From Caldilineales bacterium (lineage in GTDB: Bacteria; Chloroflexota; Anaerolineae; JAAEKA01), in contig JAJTXO010000338.1 in assembly GCA_021463315.1 (NCBI GenBank), forward strand, positions 1 to 5,238: a stretch of DNA of 5,238 nucleotides, given 5' to 3'. How positions within the stretch are numbered: the stretch's first letter is position 1; each line of letters begins with the position of its first letter. The notes under the pieces were generated by a model. The model searched no databases, was not told the origin of the DNA, and worked only from the letters and a program-made list of their open reading frames with translations. The position numbers were made by a program, and so were the translations under genes. Of the stretch, positions 1 to 5,238 are shown piece by piece.

Positions 1-1
1 A

Positions 2-45
2 CGTAACGAGTAACTCGTAATCCGTAACCTGGATTTGCGGAATGC
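2..45 (-). repeat. Diverged inverted copy of the 53-bp repeat unit
   Basis: Positions 3-20 are the exact reverse complement of the 18-mer TTACGAGTTACTCGTTAC found at 138-155 and 191-208. The bases that follow (to about 45, including GGATTTGCGGAAT) resemble the reverse complement of the other half of the 53-bp unit, with several differences. Together with the forward copies it forms a long imperfect inverted repeat around the heptamer array. A small hairpin, GCGGA (37-41) with TCCGC (49-53), lies at its inner edge. No coding role is visible. Confidence 0.6.
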
Positions 46-53
46 ATCTCCGC

Positions 54-95
54 GTTACGAGTTACGAGTTACGAGTTACGAGTTACGAGTTACGC
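54..95. repeat. Heptamer tandem array, six copies of GTTACGA
   Basis: Six back-to-back 7-bp units start at 54, 61, 68, 75, 82 and 89; only the last differs, ending in C instead of A. The unit is the core of the 18-mer in the neighbouring 53-bp repeats, so the array probably grew from the same element by replication slippage (inference). It has no spacers and is not a CRISPR. Heptamer arrays of this sort recall the short tandem repeats described in filamentous cyanobacteria and common in other large repeat-rich genomes. Confidence 0.9.
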
Positions 96-116
96 ACCGC
101 ACAACTCATAATCAAA

Positions 117-222
117 GCCAAATCCCGCAATTCCGGGTTACGAGTTACTCGTTACGCCTCCCCGTCCATGCCAAATCCCGCAATTCCGGGTTACGAGTTA
201 CTCGTTACGCCGCCCCATCCAT
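117..222. repeat. Two tandem copies of a 53-bp unit ending at a start codon
   Basis: Copy one is 117-169 and copy two 170-222, with two mismatches (T159/G212 and G164/A217). Each contains AATCCCGCAATTCCGGG followed by the 18-mer TTACGAGTTACTCGTTAC, whose centre is a 13-base palindrome (ACGAGT T ACTCGT). Each unit ends in CCAT, completed to an ATG by the next base, at 168-170 and 221-223. The second ATG is the chosen start of the glycosyltransferase, so the duplication copied the start codon too. The 53-bp period is not a multiple of three, so the two ATGs are in different frames. Confidence 0.9.
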
Positions 223-1177
223 GGAAACCCTCTCCTTCCCTCCTCCTTTCATCTCCATCGTCATTCCCACCTACAACGGGCGGGCGTTGCTGGCCGTGTG
301 CCTGCCGGCGCTGCGCGGGCAGAGCTATCCGGCCGATCGCTTTGAGGTGATCGTGGTGGACGATGCGTCCAGCGACGGCACGGTCGGGTATCTGGCAGCC
401 GAGTTCCCCGAGGTGAGGGTGGTCGCCCTGGCGCAGAACAGCGGCTTTATCGCGGCCTGCAACGCGGGCGTGGCCGCGGCGCGGGGCGAGATCCTGGTGC
501 TGCTCAACAACGACACCGAGGCCGAGCCCGGCTGGCTGGAGGCGCTGGTCACGGCGTTGATGAAACACCCCGAGGCCGGCTCGGCCGCCAGCAAGATGCT
601 GCTCTTCGATCGCCGTGATACGTTGCACACAGCCGGCGATATGATGGGCCAGGATGGCATCCCGCGCAACCGCGGCGTGTGGGAACGGGACGAGGGGCAG
701 TACGATCAGCAGCGCTGGGTGTTTGGGCCGTGCGGCGGCGCGGCGGCCTATCGGCAGGAGGCCTGGCAGCAGGCCGGCGGCTTCGATCCGGCGCTGTGGA
801 TGTATATGGAAGACGTGGACCTGGCCTGGCGCTTGCAGCGGCTGGGCTGGCGCTCGATCTACGCGCCCGAGGCCCGCATCTATCACCAGCTCAGCGCTAC
901 CGGCGGCGGCGTGCTGGCCAGCTACTACACCGGCCGCAACACGCTGTGGGTGATCGCGCGCAACTGGCCGGACGCGCTGCTGCGCAGGCATTGGTGGGCC
1001 ATTGTGCGCGCCCAACTGCGCATCGCCTGGGACGCGCTGCGTGCCTGGCGGGGAGAGGCGGCGCGCGCCAGGCTGCGCGGCCAGATCGCCGGGCTGTTGG
1101 GTCTGCCGCGTGCCTGGCGCCAACGTCAGAAGGCCCAGCGCGTGACAGATGATTATCTGGAGTCGCTGTTGATGTAA
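221..1177 (+). CDS. GT2-family glycosyltransferase (rhamnosyltransferase-like)
   Basis: Predicted 318-residue glycosyltransferase that would transfer a sugar from a nucleotide-sugar donor to a cell-surface polysaccharide or lipid-linked acceptor in the cytoplasm; donor and acceptor cannot be read from sequence. The GT-A fold opens with SIVIPTYNG (residues 12-20), then VIVVDDASSDGT (43-54), NSGF/ACNAG (73-83) and LLNNDTE (94-100), whose NND takes the place of the metal-binding DXD. GPCGGA (169-174) and MYMEDVDLAWRLQRLGW (194-210) form the acceptor side; the ED pair at 197-198 is the usual catalytic-base region of COG1216-type (WbbL-like) enzymes. The basic, Arg/Trp-rich C-terminus has no clear membrane helix. 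The frame stays open upstream to an ATG at 35, but those 62 codons are repeat DNA, so M at 221 just before the family domain is preferred. No Shine-Dalgarno precedes it. Length is normal for the family, and the reading frame is intact. Confidence 0.9.
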   Translation: METLSFPPPFISIVIPTYNGRALLAVCLPALRGQSYPADRFEVIVVDDASSDGTVGYLAAEFPEVRVVALAQNSGFIAACNAGVAAARGEILVLLNNDTEAEPGWLEALVTALMKHPEAGSAASKMLLFDRRDTLHTAGDMMGQDGIPRNRGVWERDEGQYDQQRWVFGPCGGAAAYRQEAWQQAGGFDPALWMYMEDVDLAWRLQRLGWRSIYAPEARIYHQLSATGGGVLASYYTGRNTLWVIARNWPDALLRRHWWAIVRAQLRIAWDALRAWRGEAARARLRGQIAGLLGLPRAWRQRQKAQRVTDDYLESLLM

Positions 1178-1178
1178 G

Positions 1179-1217
1179 GGCAGGTTGCCAACTTTTCGGA
1201 AAAGCTGGCAACCTGCC
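1179..1217. terminator. Strong hairpin after the glycosyltransferase
   Basis: GGCAGGTTGCCA (1179-1190) pairs perfectly with TGGCAACCTGCC (1206-1217). Inside, after one A/C mismatch, CTTTT (1192-1196) pairs with AAAAG (1200-1204) around a CGG loop. It begins one base after the stop codon. There is no following T-run, so it is not a textbook intrinsic terminator. It sits between the plus-strand glycosyltransferase and the minus-strand regulator remnant, where a two-way terminator would fit. It could instead be one copy of a dispersed palindromic repeat. Bases 1218-1327 next to it hold nothing I recognise. Confidence 0.6.
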
Positions 1218-1327
1218 GTGGCTTCCCTTTGCCCACTGAGCGGAGCAAGTCCTATGACACCGAAAAGCAAGCGATCATGATGCCGCCGGGGATCAGCGGC
1301 CACCGCCTGTTAGCCGATGAGTTCCAT

Positions 1328-1516
1328 TCACCGGGCTGCAGCGGCGGTGATCATCTGCGCCAAGGCTTCTCGACTGGCGCCCATAGCCAGCAAGGAGCGT
1401 ACCAGCAGGTCGAGAGACACGGAGGGATCGCCAGCCTCCATCTTTGCCACCCGTGACTGGCTGGACATCTTGACTGAATGTTGGCAACTGTGTGCAAATA
1501 TCGATCCACCTCCCGT
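1328..1516 (-). pseudogene. C-terminal remnant of an XRE-type HTH regulator/antitoxin
   Basis: On the minus strand, the 46 codons from the ATG at 1468-1466 to the TGA at 1330-1328 read SSQSRVAKMEAGDPSVS, then SLDLLVRSLLAMGAS and a short Ala-rich tail. SQSRVAKME is the recognition helix of an XRE/HTH_3 DNA-binding domain, and the rest matches the usual final helices of small XRE regulators and HigA-like antitoxins. The first two helices of the domain are missing. The frame is open for 16 further codons upstream, but those residues (including FAHSCQHSVK) do not look like an HTH, and the frame meets a TAA at 1519-1517, at the IS edge. I therefore call it a decayed fragment rather than a small functional gene. 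The GGGAGG at 1514-1509 resembles a ribosome site but no in-frame start follows at normal spacing. Partner toxin: none seen. Confidence 0.6.
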
Positions 1517-1575
1517 TTAACGTAAGTTTTGTGCAATTGAGGGCCGTTGGCAGCAAAAACGGCCAAAAATGAAAG
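1517..1575 (+). repeat. Left terminal inverted repeat of the IS
   Basis: The outer box TTAACGTA matches the right end 8 of 8, followed by a shared TTGTGCAAT (1529-1537) and an inner box AAAATGAAAG (1566-1575). Between the boxes the two ends diverge, but each has its own hairpin; here GGCCGTT (1542-1548) pairs with AACGGCC (1558-1564) across a 9-base loop. The conserved boxes are likely transposase contact sites. Confidence 0.75.
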
Positions 1576-1639
1576 CTGGACTTTACCAATCTACACGGAT
1601 GTGGTTGTTACATGACGAAACTCGATGGAAGAGGTCGTC

Positions 1640-3421
1640 ATGGACAATCAAAAGACATCTCCAAAGGCTGCCCGGACCACACTGACCCAACATGCCATGC
1701 TGGTGGTGTGGGGGCTGTACGCCCAGCAAATCGGGCTGATGGACCGGTTGATGCAGATCAAGCTGAAGCAGAAGAGCCGATTTCATCAGCCACAGACGAA
1801 GCTACTGGAATTCTTCGTGGCTATGCTGGCAGGCTTGCCACATCTTCAGGACGTCAGTCGTTCAGCACATCCGCTGGATCAGGATGGTGCGGTCGCCGAG
1901 GCCTGGAAGCAACCAGCCTGGGCAGACTACAGCGGTGTAAGTCGGACGATGCAGCAGATCAGCGCAGCAGAAGCCGATGCTGTCATAGCGGCTCTGGAAG
2001 CCATAGAGCAACCGTTCATTGAAAAGGAACTGGCCTTGGCCTGCCAGCGGTCCGGTCATCTGGTGTACGATCTGGACCTGACGGGTCGCCCTGTTTCCAG
2101 CACCAGCACCAGCTATCCAGACACAGCCTTTGGCTACATGGGCGACACGGTCAGCTTGGGCTACCAGGCGGCATTGGTGAGCATGCACAGCCCCAGCTAT
2201 GGTCGCCTATGGTTAGCCAACCAGTTGCATCCTGGTGATACAGTAAGCGTGACCGAGGCGCAAGCCTTAGTGAGAGCGGCTGAGAGACGGACGGCCCTGC
2301 GACCTCGACGGCGCGTGGAGCAGGTAGCTCTGCGCTTACAGGCGGCAGAAGTCCAGTGTCAGATGGCTTTGGAAAGAATGACCGAGAGCGAAGACCGGTT
2401 GATTGCTGTCAAAGCACAGCTTCAGCAGACGTCCACAGACCTTCAGTCCTGGCGGCAACAGGCCTATACCTTTGAGGCTGAGTATCAACGAGAGCAGAGA
2501 CAACCTACGGATCATTGCAAGCTGGCCCGGGCGAGGCGTAAGGTCCTGACCTACCAGCAGCGATTGCCTCGTTGCCAGGCAACTCTGGCCACGGCCGAGA
2601 GACGGTGCCAGCGTCACCTGGCTAATCTGAATGAAATCGAAAGCAACTTGGAGCACTTGCGCAGCCACCATCAACAGCTTGAGAGCGATAACGTCACCAA
2701 TCCTCACCCGGTCCGAGTGATCTTGCGCATCGATGCCGGCTTTGCTAGCCGTGAGAACATCGAGTGGCTGATTGAGATGGGCTATGACATCTACACCAAG
2801 TCGCGCAGTTCGACAGTGCGTGAGGCGCTCCAAGCCAGTTTGTCTCCAGAGACCCTCTGGCAACGGGTCGGTGGTAACGCCAGCTTGACGGCCTGGCCCG
2901 ACACGACCGTCAAAGACTATTTCACCTATCCGCTCAACGTCGCCCTGGCTCACTACCAGCTTGGCGATGCAAGTCGTCATTCTGTCCTATTGCACCATGG
3001 TGACGATGATGTAACCAACGACCTTGCGGCCTGGTTTCATACGTACAATGGTCGTCAGACCATCGAAGCTGGCATCAAAGAAGGCAAATCCGTCTTCCAA
3101 ATGCACCATCTGAAGGTTCGCGCTTCTCAAGCGCTGCGGCTGCAAGAACATTTCGCCTGTTTCGCTGCCAATTTCGTTCGCTTCGCCGCCTCATGGCTGG
3201 CCAGTCAACAGCCTCAAGCGGCTTTTGTCAACACCAAGTCGGTCAAGCACATGGTCCAGGTTTGTGCCCACACTTCGGCCTGGGTCACGCACCACGGAGA
3301 TGTATGGCTGCTAAAGTTCACCGATCACAGCCTGTACGCAGGTCATTCCCTGCGCATTGGCAACGGGCCGTTTCAGCTCCCGTTACCGCTCGAACGAAAC
3401 TTTCATTTTCAGCACTTCTGA
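1640..3421 (+). CDS. DDE transposase with a long coiled-coil insertion
   Basis: Predicted 593-residue transposase that would cut and rejoin the IS ends. The RNase H-like core shows the three acidic sites of the IS4/IS1380 (DDE_Tnp_1-like) superfamily: VYDLDLTG (Asp144 or Asp146), ILRIDAGF (Asp365) and YNGRQTIEAGIKEGK (469-483, Glu476). The Y-(2)-R-(3)-E-(4)-KEGK spacing is the typical signature around the glutamate. Between the first and second aspartates lie about 220 residues, of which roughly 220-350 are a charged, Gln/Arg/Glu-rich coiled coil, apparently two helices turning near a PTDH. That is much longer than in ordinary family members. The C-terminal residues are encoded inside the right inverted repeat. 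ATG 1640 is preferred because AGAGG (1630-1634) lies 5 bases before it; an in-frame ATG at 1625 would add five residues but has no ribosome site. The exact IS family is uncertain. Confidence 0.85.
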   Translation: MDNQKTSPKAARTTLTQHAMLVVWGLYAQQIGLMDRLMQIKLKQKSRFHQPQTKLLEFFVAMLAGLPHLQDVSRSAHPLDQDGAVAEAWKQPAWADYSGVSRTMQQISAAEADAVIAALEAIEQPFIEKELALACQRSGHLVYDLDLTGRPVSSTSTSYPDTAFGYMGDTVSLGYQAALVSMHSPSYGRLWLANQLHPGDTVSVTEAQALVRAAERRTALRPRRRVEQVALRLQAAEVQCQMALERMTESEDRLIAVKAQLQQTSTDLQSWRQQAYTFEAEYQREQRQPTDHCKLARARRKVLTYQQRLPRCQATLATAERRCQRHLANLNEIESNLEHLRSHHQQLESDNVTNPHPVRVILRIDAGFASRENIEWLIEMGYDIYTKSRSSTVREALQASLSPETLWQRVGGNASLTAWPDTTVKDYFTYPLNVALAHYQLGDASRHSVLLHHGDDDVTNDLAAWFHTYNGRQTIEAGIKEGKSVFQMHHLKVRASQALRLQEHFACFAANFVRFAASWLASQQPQAAFVNTKSVKHMVQVCAHTSAWVTHHGDVWLLKFTDHSLYAGHSLRIGNGPFQLPLPLERNFHFQHF

Positions 3422-3458
3422 GCCAAAAGTGGCTCTGATTGCACAACCGCTACGTTAA
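3400..3458 (-). repeat. Right terminal inverted repeat of the IS
   Basis: Read inward on the minus strand it carries TTAACGTA (3458-3451), TTGTGCAAT (3446-3438) and AAAATGAAAG (3409-3400), at the same offsets as in the left end. The inner box overlaps the last codons of the transposase. A 6-bp hairpin, GAGCCA (3420-3425) with TGGCTC (3430-3435) around AAAG, starts within the transposase stop codon. It lacks a T-run, so a terminator role is weak. Confidence 0.75.
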
Positions 3459-3496
3459 CTCAGCATGTCCATTCCAATGAGCTGCCAGCAGTCGGC

Positions 3497-3710
3497 AAAA
3501 TTCAGTAGTTCACGATTCTCACGCAAAGCCGCCAAAAACGCCAGGAATTTCTGCCCTTTGCGGACTTTGCGCCTTTGCGTGAGACAACAATCGTGAAGCA
3601 CTGAAAATTCAGTAGTTCACGATTCTCACACAAAGCCGCCAAAAATGCCAAGAATTTCTGCCCTTTGCGGACTTTGCGCCTTTGCGTGAGACAACAATCG
3701 TGAAGCACTG
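3497..3710. repeat. Two tandem copies of a 107-bp palindromic CTTTGCG-type repeat
   Basis: Copies are 3497-3603 and 3604-3710, identical at 104 of 107 positions; the three differences (G3523/A3630, C3539/T3646, G3544/A3651) are all transitions. Each unit is an imperfect palindrome. In copy one TTCACGATT (3509-3517) pairs with AATCGTGAA (3589-3597), and CTCACGCAAAG (3518-3528) with CTTTGCGTGAG (3573-3583), with a 5-base bulge on the right arm. Further CGCAAAG/CTTTGCG pairing continues inward. This resembles the CTTTGCG-rich dispersed repeats seen in many bacterial genomes, which are often mistranslated as Arg/Lys-rich proteins. It has no transposase and no coding evidence. The second copy ends 52 bases before the metalloprotease start. 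Confidence 0.9.
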
Positions 3711-3725
3711 AAATTTGGCTTTGCG

Positions 3726-3742
3726 GAAAGCTGGCAGCTTTC
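3726..3742. repeat. Short hairpin upstream of the metalloprotease
   Basis: GAAAGCTG (3726-3733) and CAGCTTTC (3735-3742) form a near-perfect palindrome, extended by outer GCG/CGC with one bulged G. It lies just before the Shine-Dalgarno, so it would be in the 5' leader of the transcript. Its left arm shares CGGAAA(A)GCTGGCA with the hairpin at 1179-1217. Its function is unknown; it could be an operator, a leader structure or a repeat relic. Confidence 0.5.
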
Positions 3743-3748
3743 GCACTG

Positions 3749-3755
3749 AGGAGGT
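3749..3755 (+). promoter_or_regulatory. Shine-Dalgarno of the metalloprotease gene
   Basis: AGGAGGT is a perfect anti-Shine-Dalgarno match with 7 bases (3756-3762) before the ATG at 3763. It fixes the start of the downstream gene and contrasts with the glycosyltransferase, which has no such site. Confidence 0.85.
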
Positions 3756-3762
3756 TTGATCG

Positions 3763-5238
3763 ATGAGCGGTGTAAAGAATAGAGTGAAGGTCTGGCTGAG
3801 CGCAGGGGCCATGGCAATGCTGTTGGCTGGTCTGCTGCTGGTGGCGAGTACTGTGTCCCCTGCCTACGCGGCGCCCCCCATCCCGCTGGATGCGCTGACC
3901 GAGCCGGCCACACCGATTCAGGTGGATTTGCAGATCGATCGCCTGGCGCGGCTGGGCGAGACCGCCACGCTGAGCTGCGTGGTGAGCACGGCCTTCGACG
4001 CCCCTGGCACGCACGCGGCCATCGAGCTGCCGGCCAACGCCGAGCTGGCCAGCGGCGAGCTGAGCTGGCAGGGCGACCTGCTGGCGGGCCAGCCCGTGAC
4101 CCTGAACGCGACGATCCTCTTCAAGGGCGCCGGCGACACGGCCATCGCCTGCCGCGCCCTGCGCTCCACTGAGGAGTTGGACACCTGGGGCGATCTGGAC
4201 ACCATCTACCTGTCGGTGGGTGAGCAAGAGACGCTGGATGGCTTTGCGCCCGTGCCGCCGGACCAGCACGACCCACTGGGCGCGCTGGAGAGCCCCGGCC
4301 AGGGTGCAGTGGTCAGCCAGTTGGCGGCCTATCCTGCCCCGCCCGCCAGCAGCGCGCCCGAGGACGCGCCGCCAGCCGTGGACGCGCATCAGAAGGGCGC
4401 CGAGCCGGCGGCTGCCGCGGTCGAGACACCGTTGGGCAATCTGACCATCACCGGCCGCTGGCGCTTCTACAACCGCGATGGCGTCCTGGACTCCGAGCAG
4501 ATGATCGTCGAGATCGTGCGCGGCGACAACGGCAACCATCTGGCCTGGTGCTACACCGACGCGGCTGGCTACTACACCTGTGGCCCCTTCACCAATCCCG
4601 GCGGCGTGGGGGTGCGCAGCCGCTATCTCTCCTACACCAACTTCAACCCCTACAATGACATCCTGGTGACGGTCAATCCCGACACAGGCACGGCCGGCAA
4701 CACCGATAACGCCTTTGCCTTCACCACCTCAGCGCAGTCCTTCGCCGATGGCACGCACGATATCGGCGGCTGGAGCACCGGCAGCAGCAACGATAACCGC
4801 CGCGCCTGGTGGATCGTCAACGACCTGATCCGCGTCTGGAAATATATCTGGTTCCAAACGGGCAGCAGCCAGTCGCCGCAGGAGACATCGGGTCAATCGA
4901 CGGTGCAGTGGAAGATCGACAGCACCGACGGCACCTACTACAGCCGCGGCGGCAACGTCCACCTGGAAGGACCCGATCCGTTGAGCAAGACGGTGGTGGG
5001 GCATGAATACGGCCACAACATGATGTGGAACATCTACGGCGCCTGGATGCCCACCACCTACTGCCCCAGCCCGCACTACATTCAATACACCAGCCACGTC
5101 AACTGCGCCTGGACCGAGGGCTGGGCCAACTTCATCACCATTGCCGTCAACAACGAGCCGGTCTACTATTGGGCCAGCGGCAGCAGCCTGAACCTGGAGA
5201 CGCTCGACGCTTACCTGGGCTTCGGCTACATGATCGGC
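3763..5238 (+). CDS. Secreted zinc metalloprotease (gluzincin type), 3' end cut by the window
   Basis: 492 residues are visible and the frame is still open at the right edge. The N-terminus is a typical Sec signal peptide: basic start (KNRVK), a hydrophobic stretch (about 12-30) and a likely cut after AYA (residue 36). Residues about 50-153 are a beta-rich, Ig-like domain resembling DUF11/CARDB-type modules (LGETATLSC ... LAGQPVTLNATI). Residues about 155-222 form a Pro/Ala-rich linker, and about 225-306 a second beta-sandwich with a WCYTDAAGYYTCGPF cysteine pair. The catalytic region follows, with the zinc motif HEYGH at 414-418 and CAWTEGWANF (448-457), where Glu452 is the probable third zinc ligand, 34 residues after the second His. 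HEXXH followed by a distant Glu is the gluzincin pattern (as in M4 and M36), but I cannot name the peptidase family. It is expected to act outside the cell or on its surface. The start is fixed by the Shine-Dalgarno at 3749-3755. Substrate unknown. Confidence 0.85.
   Translation, partial: MSGVKNRVKVWLSAGAMAMLLAGLLLVASTVSPAYAAPPIPLDALTEPATPIQVDLQIDRLARLGETATLSCVVSTAFDAPGTHAAIELPANAELASGELSWQGDLLAGQPVTLNATILFKGAGDTAIACRALRSTEELDTWGDLDTIYLSVGEQETLDGFAPVPPDQHDPLGALESPGQGAVVSQLAAYPAPPASSAPEDAPPAVDAHQKGAEPAAAAVETPLGNLTITGRWRFYNRDGVLDSEQMIVEIVRGDNGNHLAWCYTDAAGYYTCGPFTNPGGVGVRSRYLSYTNFNPYNDILVTVNPDTGTAGNTDNAFAFTTSAQSFADGTHDIGGWSTGSSNDNRRAWWIVNDLIRVWKYIWFQTGSSQSPQETSGQSTVQWKIDSTDGTYYSRGGNVHLEGPDPLSKTVVGHEYGHNMMWNIYGAWMPTTYCPSPHYIQYTSHVNCAWTEGWANFITIAVNNEPVYYWASGSSLNLETLDAYLGFGYMIG

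Larger units (their letters stand above)
1517..3458 (+). mobile_element. Complete insertion sequence, IS4/IS1380-like superfamily
   Basis: A 1942-bp segment bounded by TTAACGTA at 1517-1524 and its reverse complement TACGTTAA at 3451-3458, with one transposase gene between. The inverted ends continue inward: TTGTGCAAT sits at the same offset from both ends, and an inner box AAAATGAAAG lies 49 bases in on each side (1566-1575 and 3409-3400). The flanking bases outside TTAA (CCCGT left, CTCAG right) show no direct repeat. If the palindromic TTAA is itself the duplicated target, the element proper is 1521-3454. Both ends and the transposase frame are intact, so the element may still be active (inference). 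Base composition is more even than the strongly GC-rich neighbours. Confidence 0.85.

Noticed and set aside
35..220. Possible 62-residue N-terminal extension of the glycosyltransferase from the ATG at 35
   Set aside because: The extension is a translation of GTTACGA-type repeats (RVTSYELRVT-like), while the family domain starts about 11 residues after the ATG at 221.
54..222. CRISPR-like array
   Set aside because: The units are directly adjacent 7-bp and 53-bp tandem repeats with no unique spacers, and no cas gene is nearby.
191..1303. Long minus-strand open frame across the glycosyltransferase
   Set aside because: Composition shadow of a GC-rich gene; its translation has no recognisable domain, and the plus strand has clear GT2 motifs.
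2336..2980. Minus-strand open frame inside the transposase
   Set aside because: Antisense to the coiled-coil and second-Asp region; no domain features of its own.
3459..3496. Possible N-terminal half of the XRE gene on the far side of the IS
   Set aside because: Joining this flank to the left flank through one TTAA gives a TAA stop in the HTH frame, and the translation (ADCWQLIGMDMLS) is not an HTH start. It may be the tail of another lost gene, but 38 bases cannot support a call.
3502..4539. Long minus-strand open frame across the repeats and the protease N-terminus
   Set aside because: Its end is a translation of the 107-bp repeat (RKGAKSAKGR-type) and the rest is antisense to the signal peptide and Ig-like domain of the protease.
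4729..5097. Minus-strand open frame opposite the protease core
   Set aside because: Shadow of the HEYGH-containing frame; no supporting motif or ribosome site.

Overview
The window reads as GC-rich bacterial chromosome. The repeat types (GTTACGA-type short repeats, CTTTGCG-type palindromic repeats), the long secreted metalloprotease and the GT2 glycosyltransferase together suggest a Chloroflexota (Anaerolineae/Caldilineae-like) genome. This placement is inference from style; no taxonomic marker gene is present.

Layout. Bases 1-222 are a patchwork of short repeats: a diverged inverted copy, a six-copy heptamer array, and a 53-bp tandem duplication that ends on the start codon of the first gene. 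Bases 221-1177 (+) encode a complete GT2-family glycosyltransferase of the rhamnosyltransferase-like type, followed at once by a strong hairpin (1179-1217). Bases 1328-1516 (-) hold the C-terminal remnant of an XRE-type helix-turn-helix regulator or antitoxin, convergent with the glycosyltransferase. Its upstream side abuts a complete insertion sequence at about 1517-3458. This element carries one DDE transposase (IS4/IS1380-like superfamily) with a large coiled-coil insertion. Its ends share a bipartite 59-bp inverted repeat and are bounded by TTAA, which could be a palindromic target duplication. Bases 3497-3710 are two copies of a 107-bp palindromic repeat. After a perfect Shine-Dalgarno, a secreted gluzincin-type metalloprotease (HEYGH ... 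E) starts at 3763 and runs off the right edge.

The genes do not form an operon. Glycosyltransferase and metalloprotease are both cell-surface/exported-type functions, but they are separated by the IS and repeats. The window looks like an accessory, repeat-rich junction: degraded regulator, IS and three unrelated repeat families within about 3.7 kb. No RNA gene, CRISPR array or defence system could be supported. The most unusual points are the coiled-coil transposase with its TTAA-bounded bipartite ends, and the repeat units that sit against gene starts.
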